Positions 9,978 through 20,468 of a stretch of DNA of 64,000 nt are shown piece by piece; the first letter of the stretch is position 1; each line of letters begins with the position of its first letter. The stretch spans positions 1 through 64,000 of the forward strand of contig VIIQ02000225.1 of assembly GCA_007449985.2 (NCBI GenBank), given 5' to 3'. The translations under genes were made by a program, and so were the position numbers. The notes beneath the pieces were generated by a model. It was not told where the DNA came from. It worked only from the letters and a program-made list of their open reading frames with translations, and did no database searches. Source of the DNA: Desmodesmus armatus. Taxonomy: Eukaryota; Chlorophyta; Chlorophyceae; Sphaeropleales; Scenedesmaceae.

Positions 9978-10140
9978 ATGGACTCAGATAAGCCAGACAG
10001 CCCGGACAGCCCAGACGACAGGGACAGCTCAGACAAGAGGCCCTCTTCTCTCTTCTGCCCTGGGGGCTTGGGGGTTGGTATTGGTATCGGCTCAGACGGT
10101 CCAGACAACCCAGACAGCAGGGACGGCTCAGACAAGGGGG
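9978..10140 (-). repeat. Inverted copies of the 9187-9561 minisatellite
   Basis: Two segments resembling 'agacagcccagacgacaggg' and 'cagacaacccagacagcagg', each followed by '..ctcagacaag', are the reverse complement of the core of the upstream minisatellite. The two blocks therefore face each other across about 420 bp that contain the 9760-9845 hairpin. Confidence 0.65.
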
Positions 10141-11035
10141 GATGAGTCCTGTGGAGGGGGGGGTTCAATTTTTCCAAGGGGATCGCCGCAGATTGGTTGA
10201 TTTGGCTCAGACATACAGAGAAGTCTGGGTGTTTCTACTATTTTCTGGGCCCACACGTCTGGGTACAGTCTGGGTGCAGTCTGGGTGCGGCTGGGATGGT
10301 CTGGCTTGGTCCTGTCTTCTTCTGCTGGCATACTGATGCAGTGGCATTGCCCACCTTGTTCCTGCCAGGTAGCCTAATTGTGAGTGCCGTGCAGCAGTAC
10401 AAGTGCATGATAGAGTGACATGCATGTGTACATGCTGTGCTTGAGAAGCATGGTATGAGGGACTCTGAACGATGGCCGATGTTTTGCAATGCCCATAGCT
10501 GTGCTGGCACCCTCTGCAGAGCCTCTGCGGGTGGTTGGCACCTTGGCATGGACCCTACGAGTGCCATAAGGGCCTTATCTAAGATGCAGGGACTGGAACA
10601 CCATGGCCCATGATGATCAGGCAGTACTTGTGCATGCATGCTTCTTGCACCTGTACACCTCAGACAGGCCAGCCATTCACTAATTCCACCGGGGGAAGGA
10701 TACAACCAGAGGACCGATGCTCCACAAGGCAATCATGGTGTGTAGTTGTGCTCATGAGGATCAGCAACATGTGTGTGCAGGATATTTGCAAGGGCGGCTC
10801 AAGCTTGCTTCGGCTTTTTGTGAAGCTGGGAAGCGCAGCTGCCAGCTGCATCTATTCTATACATGTAGGCTACTGAGGTCAGATGTACCAATCAAGCTGG
10901 TGACAGATTGTTGCAAACGTCAGCAGCAGCTATCTAGCACATGCACTGTGCTGAGGTGCTGCATTTTGGCATGATGCCTGTGGCATCCTGCCAATTGCAG
11001 CTAAAAGAGGACTGCTGTAAGTGTGAAGCTGTGAT

Positions 11036-11064
11036 ATGTGCTGGGTGTCAGGCACCCAGCACAT
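11036..11064. repeat. Hairpin with perfect 12-bp arms
   Basis: ATGTGCTGGGTG (11036-11047) and CACCCAGCACAT (11053-11064) are exact reverse complements around a 5-nt loop, TCAGG. The stem is not followed by a T tract, and the genome is nuclear, so a bacterial-type terminator reading is not appropriate. Confidence 0.75.
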
Positions 11065-11633
11065 TGATTGTTTGAGAGTAAGCAAGCTTGGTTACAGTTA
11101 CAGTTACAGTAATTGGCTCAGCAAAAGCTGAGCAACCCACAAGGGAGCCAGAGGCTCATGGGGGTTGGGAGGACGGAAGTGCACGAACGGCCCTGTTGTT
11201 GGACTACATGGGTCATTCAAGTAGCTGAAGTCAATTGCAGCGTAGCTGCTTGCATAACGTCAATGTGACGTCCTTCTTACTCTGCCGCATTGCGCACGCA
11301 ACTCTAATGCCAATTGTGTTACTTGGAAGATGCATGTACACAAGAGCTGTTGTGCCACAGGCTGAGTTGCCATGTGAGCATCTGCACCGGGTATGTACCC
11401 AGCCCTGCTGACGTGGTGCTTGTGCATGGGTGCATGTCTAGTCACACAAGGCACATGTAACGATGCCCAAACACTCCCTTTGTCCCGGGGACATGTCGCT
11501 GACGCAACACCTCTTCACAGCCGCACTCAATTATAAGCGAAGCCTTGCCTCGTCACCACACAACTTCTGGGACACAACACCTGTCCAGCAAGCACACCGG
11601 CTGGAGGCTACCTGCTACAGGCCCTGACCGGGT

Positions 11634-11661
11634 CGCACACGCCTTAGCTAAGGCGTGTGCG
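11634..11661. repeat. Perfect 28-bp palindrome
   Basis: The half-site CGCACACGCCTTAG is followed immediately by its exact reverse complement with no spacer. Such a zero-loop palindrome is rare by chance. It could be a dimeric protein-binding site or the scar of a fold-back event. No gene lies nearby to suggest which. Confidence 0.8.
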
Positions 11662-12990
11662 CCTAGCCGAAATCATCTCAGGCTGAGAGCGCGTAACCAT
11701 GCTAGTCAAAGACGCCTGCCATGTGTGCAACATATATCCAGATACCTTAGAAACACTTCCACCCTCACACAACGCTGGAGAACAAGGCAAACAACCGCCG
11801 TGGTAAACCCAAACAAATCGCCGTGGCAAACCACTGGCCAAAAGCACCAGTAACACTGCGCCAGAACGCACCCCATAAGGACCATTGGGGAATTCAACAG
11901 CCGCTTGCACCACAATCCGCGTGGGCCATAGGCTCCCAGCACATCAAAGGCTAGTGCGAACTGCCAAGCACCATGAGAAGTATAATTGGCAGAATCTCCC
12001 ACGCCTCACCACCCTGTGAGCCCTCACTGTAGCTAGCACCGTGAGCAGTGTCTGCCAGGCATGACACACATAGGACTCTCACTGGGCAGCCCAAGGGCAA
12101 CACAAGGCTTGCATCACTCAACAGTACCCTCAAGCACATCTGAGACTAAAACCAAGCCGGCACATCAGCAGCCCAACGCCAGAGCTGCTGTCCCCCGGGC
12201 AGCGGCGGCACCCCAATTTGTTGTTAAAGTAGCTGTTGGCCGGGCCACCTACGACCCCACCCATCTGGCGTGGGAAAGCAAAGTTGGACCGTGCAACGAC
12301 AGGCCAAAGCAATCTTGCCCATAGCGATTGACGCCTCCCTGCTCCCGTGCTGCTGGCAGCAGCGCTGCCCACTGCAGCCGGCCCCTAACCCCCTTGCTTG
12401 TGCTGGCCACTACTCCCTGCTCTTGCAAGGGCGCAGGCCCAATGGGCATACCCCCACCCCCACCACATGGCATGGCACACCCCCACCCCTACCAAAAAAC
12501 ATACGACCCCTGGGAAGATCTCCTGCCTGTGCTGCTTCTGACCATCTGAGCATACTGCTGCCATTTCCAACCATTCTGTTGCTGGTGCTGCCCACCATGC
12601 TGCTCACTGAGCAGGCTGTGACAGGCTCTCAGCTCTCAATCAAATCGTCTGGTGGCGACTGCTACTAGTGCCCATCAAAGGGCTGCTAGCTAACAGATTA
12701 GCATACCGTATGCTGAAGGAAGTTCTAGCATGGCTAATGACCACCGTGCTACAAACCAGCAGTCCACAAGCTCCACCCCACGTACAAGCCCCACCATCAT
12801 GATCAGCACCAATGCAACCACCGCCACTTCATGTTGCTGCCCAGGACCCTTCCTGCTGCTGTGGTCGCCTCTTGTACTACGCGTCAGCTGTGCATGCCAC
12901 TCTGTGCAGCATCAGCCAAGGCTGTTGTGTCCTGACCTTGTTGAATGTGCAGGTGTCGACGATGCTTGCTGCCTGCCTGCACCTCCCCTG

Positions 12991-15450
12991 TTAGTTGCCA
13001 ACGGGTGCTGCTGCTGTCATGCCTTGGGTCACTGTTGCCGCCTCAGCTGCCTCAGCTGCTGTTGGTGCTGCGTCCTCAGCAAAGGGTCCCACATCTGCCA
13101 CAGCAGCAGATGCTGCAGCTGCTGCTGATGTCGACACAGCTGCCTGACCTGCTGCCTCTTGCGAGTGTACTGCATCAACAGCTGCGGAGGAAGAGGCATT
13201 GACCATAGCCACGTGCAGCTGCTGGTGGATGCCTGCAATACCAATCAGCAGCTGCTGCAGCTCTGGCCACCGAGCTTCCTTTTCCTTGATTGTGTCCTCA
13301 GCTGCCAGCCACCGCACCAGCACCTCCTCTGCAAGCGACTCGTTTGCCGGCACTGCTGTTGCTGCAGCCCAGTCCCGTGCCATGACAGCCTCAAACACCA
13401 CAAATGCCAGCTCAGCATGGCCTGCTGATGCAGCAGCCCCAGCTGCAGCTGCCATGCCCTCAGTTGCCAACTGTGGCACCGCCAGCAGCAGCTGCACAAA
13501 CTCTGTGTGACCGTTGCCTGCCGCAGCGGCAATGGGTGGAAGTGGATTGTCTGCAGCACTGGCGATAGCATTCACTGCTGCACCTGCATCTATCAGCAGC
13601 TGTACTACTGCGGTGTGCCCATTGGCAGCTGCCAAATTCAAGGCAGTGAACCTCTCTGCAGCAACAGTGTCCACTGCTGCATGTGCATCCAAAAGCAGTC
13701 GTACCACTGCGCTGTGACCCTCATGCGCGGCAAAGTGCAGTGCTGTGATACCCTCCGCAGCAGCTGCATCCACCGGTGCGTGTGCATTCAGCAGCAACTG
13801 AACTAAGTGAGGGTCGCCGCGCTGCGCTGCAGCATGCAGGGCTGTGGCACCCGCAGCATTAAATGCATCGACTGCTGCATGTGCGCCAAGCAGTAACTGC
13901 ACGACTGCAGTGTGCCCCTCCTGCACGGCCAAATGCAGGGCTGTGTAGCCCTCTGCATTTGCAGCATCCACCGCTGCCTGTGCGCCCAACAGCAGTTGCA
14001 CCACTGAGGTATGCCCATAGTTGGCCGCGGCGTGCAAGGATGTGTAGCCCTCGGCATCAGCAGCATCCACCGCTGCGTGTGCGGTCAGCAGTGACTGCAC
14101 TACCGCAGTGTGACCGACCTCTGCCGCCATATGCAGTGCTGTGGCGCCCTCAGCACTAGCAGCATCGACTGCTGCATGTGCGTCCAGCAGAAACTGCACT
14201 GCTGCTCTGTGACCATGATGCGCCGCACGGTGCAGGGCTGTGAACCCCTCTGCATCAGCTGCATCCACTGCTGCATCTGCATGCAACAGCACCAACACCA
14301 CTGCAGTGTGACCCTCCTGCGCCGCCAACTGCAGGGCTGTGTACCCCCCTGCAGCAGCACAATCCACCGCTGCATGATGCTGCAGCAGTATGTGTGCTAC
14401 TGCACTGTGGCCGTACTGTGCCGCTAAGTGAAGGGATGTGACGCCCTCTGCAGTAGTAGCATCCACAGCTGCATGTGCAATCAAAAGCTGCTTTACCACT
14501 GCCCTGTGACCCTCCTGCGCTGCCCAGTGCAGGGCTGTGTAGCCATGTGCATCAGCGGCATTCACTGCTGCTGGTGCATCCAGCAGCTGCTGTACCGCAA
14601 CACTGTGGCCCCCTTGAGCAGCCAAGTGCAGGGCTGTGTAGCCATGTGCATGAGCAGCATCCACTGCTGCCTCTGCACTCAGCAGCAGCTCCACCACTGA
14701 AATGTGGTTGTGTCGCGCCGCCAAGTGAAGGGCTGTGGAGCCCTCTGCAGTTGAAGCACTCACTGCTGCCTGAGCACCCAACAAAAGCTGTACTACTGAC
14801 ATGTGCCCGTGCGAAACTGCAAGGTGCAGGGGTGTGTTGCCCTCATCATCAGCTGCGTTCACGTCTGCTCGTGCACCCAGCAGCACTTGTACTGCTGCTG
14901 CATGGCCGCTGTCAGCCGCTGCATGCAGAGCTGTCCAGTCAGTCTTGTCAGTAGCATCAACTGCGGCCTGTGCGTGCAACAGCAGCTGTGCCACTGCAGT
15001 GTGACCCCCCTCAGCCGCCTTATGCAGGGCTGTTTCGCCAAGATCAGTTGCAGCATGCACCTCAGCCCCTGCACCTAGCAGCAGCGGCACCACGGCAGTG
15101 TGCCCTGCCCGTGACGCGCAGTGCAGGGATGTCCAGTTTTTATTGTCTGTAGCATTCACTGCTGCTTGCACGCTCAACAGCAGCTGCACCACTGCAATGT
15201 GGCCTTCATAGGCGGCCTCGTGCAAGGCGGTGTGCCCGTCAACATCTGCAGCGTTGACTGCTGCATCCGAGTCCAGCAGCAGCTGTACCACTGCAGTGCG
15301 ACCATATCGTGCTGCTTTGTGCAGAGGTGTGCAGCAGTTTCCGTCTGCAGCGTCCACTGGAGCTCCAGCGAGCAGTAGCTGTTCTACTGCTGATGCATCA
15401 CCCTCCGCTGCTGCTTTGTGCAGATCTGCCGAAGCGGATGCGCACGCCAT
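12991..15450 (-). CDS. Large ankyrin-repeat protein (array copy 4), intact
   Basis: 819 residues from the first ATG of the frame at 15450 (MACASASADLHKAAAEGD, matching copies 2 and 5); the frame upstream of it has no ATG. It encodes about 20 consecutive 33-residue ankyrin repeats (residues ~10-660), many near-identical (YTALHLAAQEGHTAVVQLLL type), followed by the family C-terminal block. That block has VVFEAVMARDWAAATAV, then KEKEARWPELQQLLIGIAG near residue 735 and an Ala-rich tail. Ankyrin arrays this long form curved solenoids that scaffold other proteins. No second domain or targeting signal is evident. The 99-bp periodicity at DNA level implies expansion by unequal exchange. Copies 4 and 5 are closest to each other at the C terminus (AEDTIxExEARWPELQQL). 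Confidence 0.88.
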   Translation of the reverse strand: MACASASADLHKAAAEGDASAVEQLLLAGAPVDAADGNCCTPLHKAARYGRTAVVQLLLDSDAAVNAADVDGHTALHEAAYEGHIAVVQLLLSVQAAVNATDNKNWTSLHCASRAGHTAVVPLLLGAGAEVHAATDLGETALHKAAEGGHTAVAQLLLHAQAAVDATDKTDWTALHAAADSGHAAAVQVLLGARADVNAADDEGNTPLHLAVSHGHMSVVQLLLGAQAAVSASTAEGSTALHLAARHNHISVVELLLSAEAAVDAAHAHGYTALHLAAQGGHSVAVQQLLDAPAAVNAADAHGYTALHWAAQEGHRAVVKQLLIAHAAVDATTAEGVTSLHLAAQYGHSAVAHILLQHHAAVDCAAAGGYTALQLAAQEGHTAVVLVLLHADAAVDAADAEGFTALHRAAHHGHRAAVQFLLDAHAAVDAASAEGATALHMAAEVGHTAVVQSLLTAHAAVDAADAEGYTSLHAAANYGHTSVVQLLLGAQAAVDAANAEGYTALHLAVQEGHTAVVQLLLGAHAAVDAFNAAGATALHAAAQRGDPHLVQLLLNAHAPVDAAAAEGITALHFAAHEGHSAVVRLLLDAHAAVDTVAAERFTALNLAAANGHTAVVQLLIDAGAAVNAIASAADNPLPPIAAAAGNGHTEFVQLLLAVPQLATEGMAAAAGAAASAGHAELAFVVFEAVMARDWAAATAVPANESLAEEVLVRWLAAEDTIKEKEARWPELQQLLIGIAGIHQQLHVAMVNASSSAAVDAVHSQEAAGQAAVSTSAAAAASAAVADVGPFAEDAAPTAAEAAEAATVTQGMTAAAPVGN

Positions 15451-15676
15451 GCCTTGAGATAGAACGAGAATACTCTTCAATCGTCAACTGACGTTGATAA
15501 CAACGCCCTTCGTTGATCCGCTTGACGAACCCACCTCTGCAGACGCTGCAACGTCATCCAACAACACTTGAGTGACACGCGGAGAGTTTTTTTGCGAAGA
15601 GTGTGTTCACACACCCTGGAAATTTGAGGGTGGTCATGCATTGCATTCAGCAGAGGGCCACGGCAAAGTCGACATG

Positions 15677-15690
15677 GCCCGCGTCGCCAT
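15677..15690 (-). promoter_or_regulatory. Shared upstream motif GCCCGCGTCGCCAT
   Basis: Copy 4 version of the motif at 5387-5400, 227 bp upstream of the ATG. It lies in a short conserved neighbourhood ('caaagtcgacatggcccgcg'). Confidence 0.4.
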
Positions 15691-16310
15691 ATGACGGCAA
15701 CAGCGCCAAGGTACTTTGTCACAGCGCCGTGGGTTCGTGATCTGGCGTATTTTTTCTCAAAATGACTTGGATTTTCATGCATGTTACAGCAAGCAACAAC
15801 ATTTCAGGCTGACACCCTCAAGCCAGAGCCATTCAGCAAATCTGCTGTGGGTTGGATACGCATCCTTGCATGATGCATCCTTGCATCCTGCATGCTTGCC
15901 TCCTTGCCTCCTTGCATGAAAGATGAGTCATTGCATCCTTGCATGTGAGTAAATCTACCGTGGGTCGCAGATGCATTTTTTGGGAGGGGGGCACGGCTCG
16001 GCCATGAGTCAGGCAACAGTTGCTGAACATCCATGCAGCTTGCAGCACTGAAAAACCTCGATGAACTTACACTGCCCAATGTGTCGACTCATGTGTAGAT
16101 CACATGGACTGCTGGGTGCAGCTGCAGTGGCCCCCTCTGTCTGTACAAATCACACAACATGCCATGTTGAGTCAACAGGCTAGACGAGCGCTCGGTGCAG
16201 CCTGCAAGACACAGCTTGCCCCCTTGCATGTTGCAAGCCCACTCAGCAGTGCAGCAACACCTGATGCCAGCCCCATAACCACTCGTAGTGCAACAAGGCC
16301 AGCTTCTTGT

Positions 16311-16488
16311 GGCCCTCGGGCCGAGGGCCTCGGCTGCAACCACTAGGCCGACGGACCCCTAACTCGGCTACCTTTGACCCTAGCCAGCGGATCTGGCTAG
16401 GGGTGGGTTAACCCTCGGTCAGGGCACCAGCACTGGTCAACCCTTGGCTAGGCTGGGCTAGGGTGCGGCTAGCCCTAGCCGCACCCTA
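16311..16488. repeat. Cluster of perfect inverted repeats around a CTAGCC/GGCTAG core
   Basis: Three exact stems: 16311-16319/16321-16329 (GGCCCTCGG, 1-nt loop), 16380-16387/16393-16400 (CTAGCCAG, 5-nt loop), and 16459-16472/16475-16488 (TAGGGTGCGGCTAG, 2-nt loop). The segment 'ctggtcaacccttggctagg' (16433-16452) recurs with one base fewer at 20019-20037, so this is a dispersed repeat, perhaps a fold-back element remnant. Confidence 0.65.
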
Positions 16489-16883
16489 ACTTGGGGCTGA
16501 CCAGCCTTGACTAAGGGGTGACCCTGGGACAGAAGCACAATGAAGACCCCTTTGCATAGTCTACTGCCTTTACTGCTGTCAGTGCTTGGTGCTGTGCAGT
16601 TGGTGACGGCGTGGGTCAGCTTGGGAGTGGGCTTTTCAAGTCACACAACATTCCATGGGTGCCATCACTGGCAGGGCAGGAGCGGGGGCATCACATGGCG
16701 GAATCACACATGCAGAGTTTTACTTCAAGCAAATTATGCAACTGTTGGGCCTGACAAGTCACTGGATGCGGCGCCACTGCAAAGTTTGTAGGGGCTCGGG
16801 GACTGAAGATGTCAAGCCTCAAGGCTGTCTAGCAGCAAGGCCAGCAACCACGACATAGTTTATGGTGTTGCATGGGCCGAAGC

Positions 16884-17654
16884 TCACAGTCTTATTGTGC
16901 GGCCACGTTGAGCAGAACATGCACTGAAATCAAGCACAGCTGCAGCCGCGGCGGTGTACACACATAGCACTCCGAGGGTCACAGTGGAATGTGACGCATG
17001 GCAACAGGAGTGCTCCTGGTGGACCTCAATGTCTTGGTTGGGATCAACCTGCTGTGCACACAAATGAGTAATTGTAACAGTGGCAACATAGGCAGGCAAA
17101 CACGCCTGCGCAAGCCTGGTGTTCCACAACATAGGGGGGGGGGGCAGGTGAGGGTGCATGTCCTTCCAGAAGCAGGTGATCTGGGTGGTGTTTGCTGTCT
17201 TGACCCTTTCCACTGCCCCGTAGATCGCACAAAGCAAGCTGAATTTGGCCGTCAAGCTGTGTTGTTCCCGTTTTGAGATAGATATGCACAGTGCAGCCCG
17301 GGTTGAGGCTGTTGGCACACAGGGCAGCAGTCTGTTCGCTGCAAGCCTCGCAGCACATTCCTTGAAGGAATGTGGCCCAGTGGTCACTGCTACATTGGGC
17401 CATGCAATGCAAGAAAAGCTGAGTGTGACACTCCTTGGGGGAATTAGGGGGACTGAAGGCAGGCTTGAAATCACTGGCATTGCTGATGTCAGGTAGTCAT
17501 GGTCATGACCAGAAGACCACAGTTCAGTCAAATCCACTGGGAACGCCAGTGCACTCTTCTTGATGCTCAATGCTTCTTCCAAGACACAGACTGCACCACG
17601 TTCGACGAAGTCATGCCTGCCCAGAAGGTCTGGGTTCAGCGCAACCTGTGCCAT
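16884..17654 (-). CDS. Hypothetical open frame, 256 codons
   Basis: An uninterrupted minus-strand frame from an ATG at 17654 (MAQVALNPDLLGRHDF). The product is not recognised and shows no clear domain, signal peptide or repeat. It includes a Pro run beside a poly-G tract near 17140 and an Ala run near the C terminus. Length alone is the evidence, and at this base composition a frame of this size can arise by chance. It could be a fragment of a mobile-element protein. Treat it as doubtful. Confidence 0.2.
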   Translation of the reverse strand: MAQVALNPDLLGRHDFVERGAVCVLEEALSIKKSALAFPVDLTELWSSGHDHDYLTSAMPVISSLPSVPLIPPRSVTLSFSCIAWPNVAVTTGPHSFKECAARLAANRLLPCVPTASTRAALCISISKREQHSLTAKFSLLCAIYGAVERVKTANTTQITCFWKDMHPHLPPPPMLWNTRLAQACLPAYVATVTITHLCAQQVDPNQDIEVHQEHSCCHASHSTVTLGVLCVYTAAAAAVLDFSACSAQRGRTIRL

Positions 17655-17958
17655 GTTTGAACAGACTGTCACTGCCCGGCTGAGGGTGGCAACGACTTGA
17701 TGCCTCGTGCGTCCTCACCTACTCCGTTGCATGATATATTGTCCGTTCCGTGATGCTCACGCCGATCCATAGTTGCTCTGCACTTGAGAACTTGGTGGTT
17801 GATACTTTTCCGTCTCAGCCGCAGCTCGAGCTGGTCCGTCACCGCTATCATGGACCTACGTACAGTATCGTGGATGGTATCAGCAGGACGCTGTGCCTCT
17901 GCAGCAGCTACACAGTGCAGCTGCAGCAGTAGTTGACAGATCTGCCTGAGACGATGCA

Positions 17959-18803
17959 GTGCAGACCTGCAGGCAGCGCCTGTACCTGGCAATGGACAAC
18001 ATGCTCAAGGCTGTTGTACCTTCATATATCCCGCCGAAGCCTGACCGACTGGGCCAATGCAGCGTGAGTTCAACCTTGGCTGTTGAACTGCTGAGCGGCC
18101 TGCCAGTGCTTCTGCCAGTGCTGGAGTCAGTCAGTGAGACATGCCTCAGAATCTTGTGTTCCTCAGCAATGACGGCAGTTTCACAAGCACACGCATGCAA
18201 GGCTTGTGATGCTGCACAAAGATATGGACAGCTGGCGTGTGCTGGCACAGCCTGCCCAACTTTGCCTCTGTGTTTTTGCTGCTCAGTGTTCAGACACTAC
18301 GGTGCTGTCCTGGTATGTGTGTGCAGGAGGTGCTGCTGTGTGGCTGCTGAACTGATCAAAGACCAGCAGAAGCTCTGAAGCTTGCAAGTGTGAACAGCAG
18401 CACGGTGAGCTCGGATTGCAGTCTGTCACTGGACTGGGTGATGTTGCTTCACTTCTCAGGGTCAGGGTCACCAGACAGTTGTATGTGATATCTTGCTGTT
18501 GGAGCGTGTGTTCTGCTCACTCTTGCCATGTTGTGGCAATGCCTGCTATGCAGTCTATCAGCTCAATTGTTGTCTTTTGCTGCTGCTGCTGCTGCTGCTG
18601 CTGCCCTCTTGGCCCCTACAGTCAAGCAATGGGCTGAGCGTTTCAGGGGCCACTGGGACACACCAACCGTGCTTGCAAAGCTCTGAGACCTGCTGGAGAC
18701 AAGCAAACAGGGCATGCCAGGTGCCCTGCACGTACTAGAAGGTCCTGAGCTCAACAAGGCCAACATGAGCAAGGAAGCAGGCCAGCTGCAGCAGGATGCA
18801 TAA
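17959..18803 (+). pseudogene. Possible degenerate multi-exon coding remnant
   Basis: Two patches look protein-like on the plus strand. One is QRLYLAMDNMLKAVVPSY.. ending at a GTGAGT near 18064. The other runs from a CTACAG acceptor at 18621 (KQWAERFRGHWDTPTVLAKL) to a TAA at 18801-18803, interrupted by one in-frame TGA directly after that segment. The text between is not open in a consistent frame. This suggests a broken gene or transposase remnant, but no family is recognised and the call is weak. Confidence 0.2.
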
Positions 18804-20468
18804 AGGGACAAAACTGCAGGCAGCATGTAGGTGAGGTTGGCAAGGCATGGCTGCTGGAGTGACACGTGCACGAGTTATGTTGAATGCAGCGTCAGCTGGA
18901 CGCTATGGCAACATAGCAAGGTGTTGCTACTGCAAGATAGCAAGGTTTGGTTTGAGCATTACACCCCACATGCCAGCAGCATGTGTGGGGTGCGGCAGCT
19001 TCATCAAGCTGGTAGGCAAGTGTTTGGGAGCCTTCTTGGCAGCGTCTGCAGTTCACCAGCTCCGCAGCAACCAGCTTGTTCTGCATTGTGTTGCTTGCAG
19101 GCGAGCAACGGGCTGCTACAGTGGGGTTGCCCCCCCCCCCCCCCCCCACCGCACGAAGTGAAGCTGAGCAGCGCTCGGGAGGCTGCCGACATTCGCCAAA
19201 CCCTGCACAACAAGGTCCAAGTGTAGCAAACCCCGCAGCGCAGCACCAGCGGCCGAGGTGGAGCAGGGGCACAGCACAGAAGCACAACAGTCAAAACACT
19301 GGTTGCCAGCAATGCATCAGCGCTGCTGATTGTGCTTCGGCCTAGTTGGATAACCATGTCCCACTCTAGTCACAGCTCGGCCCAGCAGCAGTTACATCGT
19401 TTGGCCGCAGGGAATGAGAGGGGGACCCTGTCTGGTGGGCTATGTTTGCAGTGGACCTGTCATCTGCGGTGAAATTTCACGGAACCTATGTGGCAAGTGC
19501 CGCATGTCTTGAGTTACCCATCCGTTATGAGTCATGTTGAGGACGGCATGATGCATGTGCAGGGGCAGCCAGCTCGAGCAGCTGCTGGCATTCAGTGCTG
19601 TTGCTTGCATCCGTATGTATCACAGCATGTGAGGTGCTGAGTGTTGGCTGAACCTTTGTAAGGATGCATTGCTGTTGGGTTGGCTCTGTTCACCACTGAC
19701 TTGCAAGGCATGGCGGTGCTTGTACCTATGCAAAGTGCATGCATGTAACATGTGTAATGTTTCTGGAGTGAAACGATGTGGGGCAGGCTACATGCGGTTG
19801 CTGGGCTGACACAGTACAGGATGTCTCAAGCACTAGTGCAGCCACAGTAAGCTGCAAGCAGAGTCAATGTGAATCCTAGGCAGCACAGAATACCGTACAG
19901 CAGCCGCATTTGTGCACCATGACCAGGCCTAGGCAGACATATCCAGCACCATGACCACACCTGTGCCAGACCTGGCCATGGCCAGTCATGCCCGGCAAGC
20001 TAGCCATAGCCACTCCAGCTGGTCAACCCTGGCTAGGGTCTGGTCAGGTTCTGGCCACCCTAACTGGTGTTCCATATTTGTTAGGGTAGCCGCCTAACCC
20101 CGGTAAATGAAGAAAGGGGTAGCCAGCCAGGGGGGGTGTCGGCCTAGTTAACTGCCTGCTGTCACCAACCACTCAGCCAGTAAGCATGGTGGCGGTTGCG
20201 GCAGCGTCAGCAGGCGGTGGGTGCCTGCCAACTCCTTGCCCTCTGTTTGCTGCTAAGACTTTTGCGGGGCTTGCTGCCTAAGCAGCGGCTTGCGGCCCCT
20301 GCTGCTGATGGTGATTGTGCATACACGTACCCAGTGCACCCACCAGATCCACACAATTTGCAGCCACCTCCCATCACCACCACTAAAAGCCGCTAAAGCT
20401 ACCTCTTACTGCTTCTGCCCAGCCTCTTCCTGCTGTTGGGCTGCTATGATTGCTGCTTGTGCTGCAAC
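18804..20468. other. Intergenic region, no gene seen
   Basis: It contains a C-rich run near 19130-19147 and a region near 19960-20110 rich in 'ctggcta'/'tagccag' words related to the palindrome cluster at 16311-16488. The frames are short and overlapping. Confidence 0.5.

Larger units (their letters stand above)
10141..12990. other. Intergenic region with two perfect palindromic sites
   Basis: No gene recognised in about 2.8 kb. It holds a perfect 12-bp-arm hairpin at 11036-11064, three 'ttacag' units near 11095, and a perfect 28-bp palindrome at 11634-11661. The several 70-130-codon frames show no domain and overlap each other on both strands. Confidence 0.5.
15451..16883. other. Upstream region of copy 4 and palindrome-rich intergenic DNA
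   Basis: No gene recognised. At 15861-15947 there is an irregular 'gcatccttgcat' repeat. At 16311-16488 there is a cluster of palindromes, listed separately. Confidence 0.5.

Noticed and set aside
11036..11064. Rho-independent terminator
   Set aside because: The stem is followed by no T tract and the region is eukaryotic nuclear DNA.
12991..15450. CRISPR-like regular spacing of repeats
   Set aside because: The ~99-bp period is coding and translates to 33-residue ankyrin repeats. There are no short identical repeats with unique spacers.
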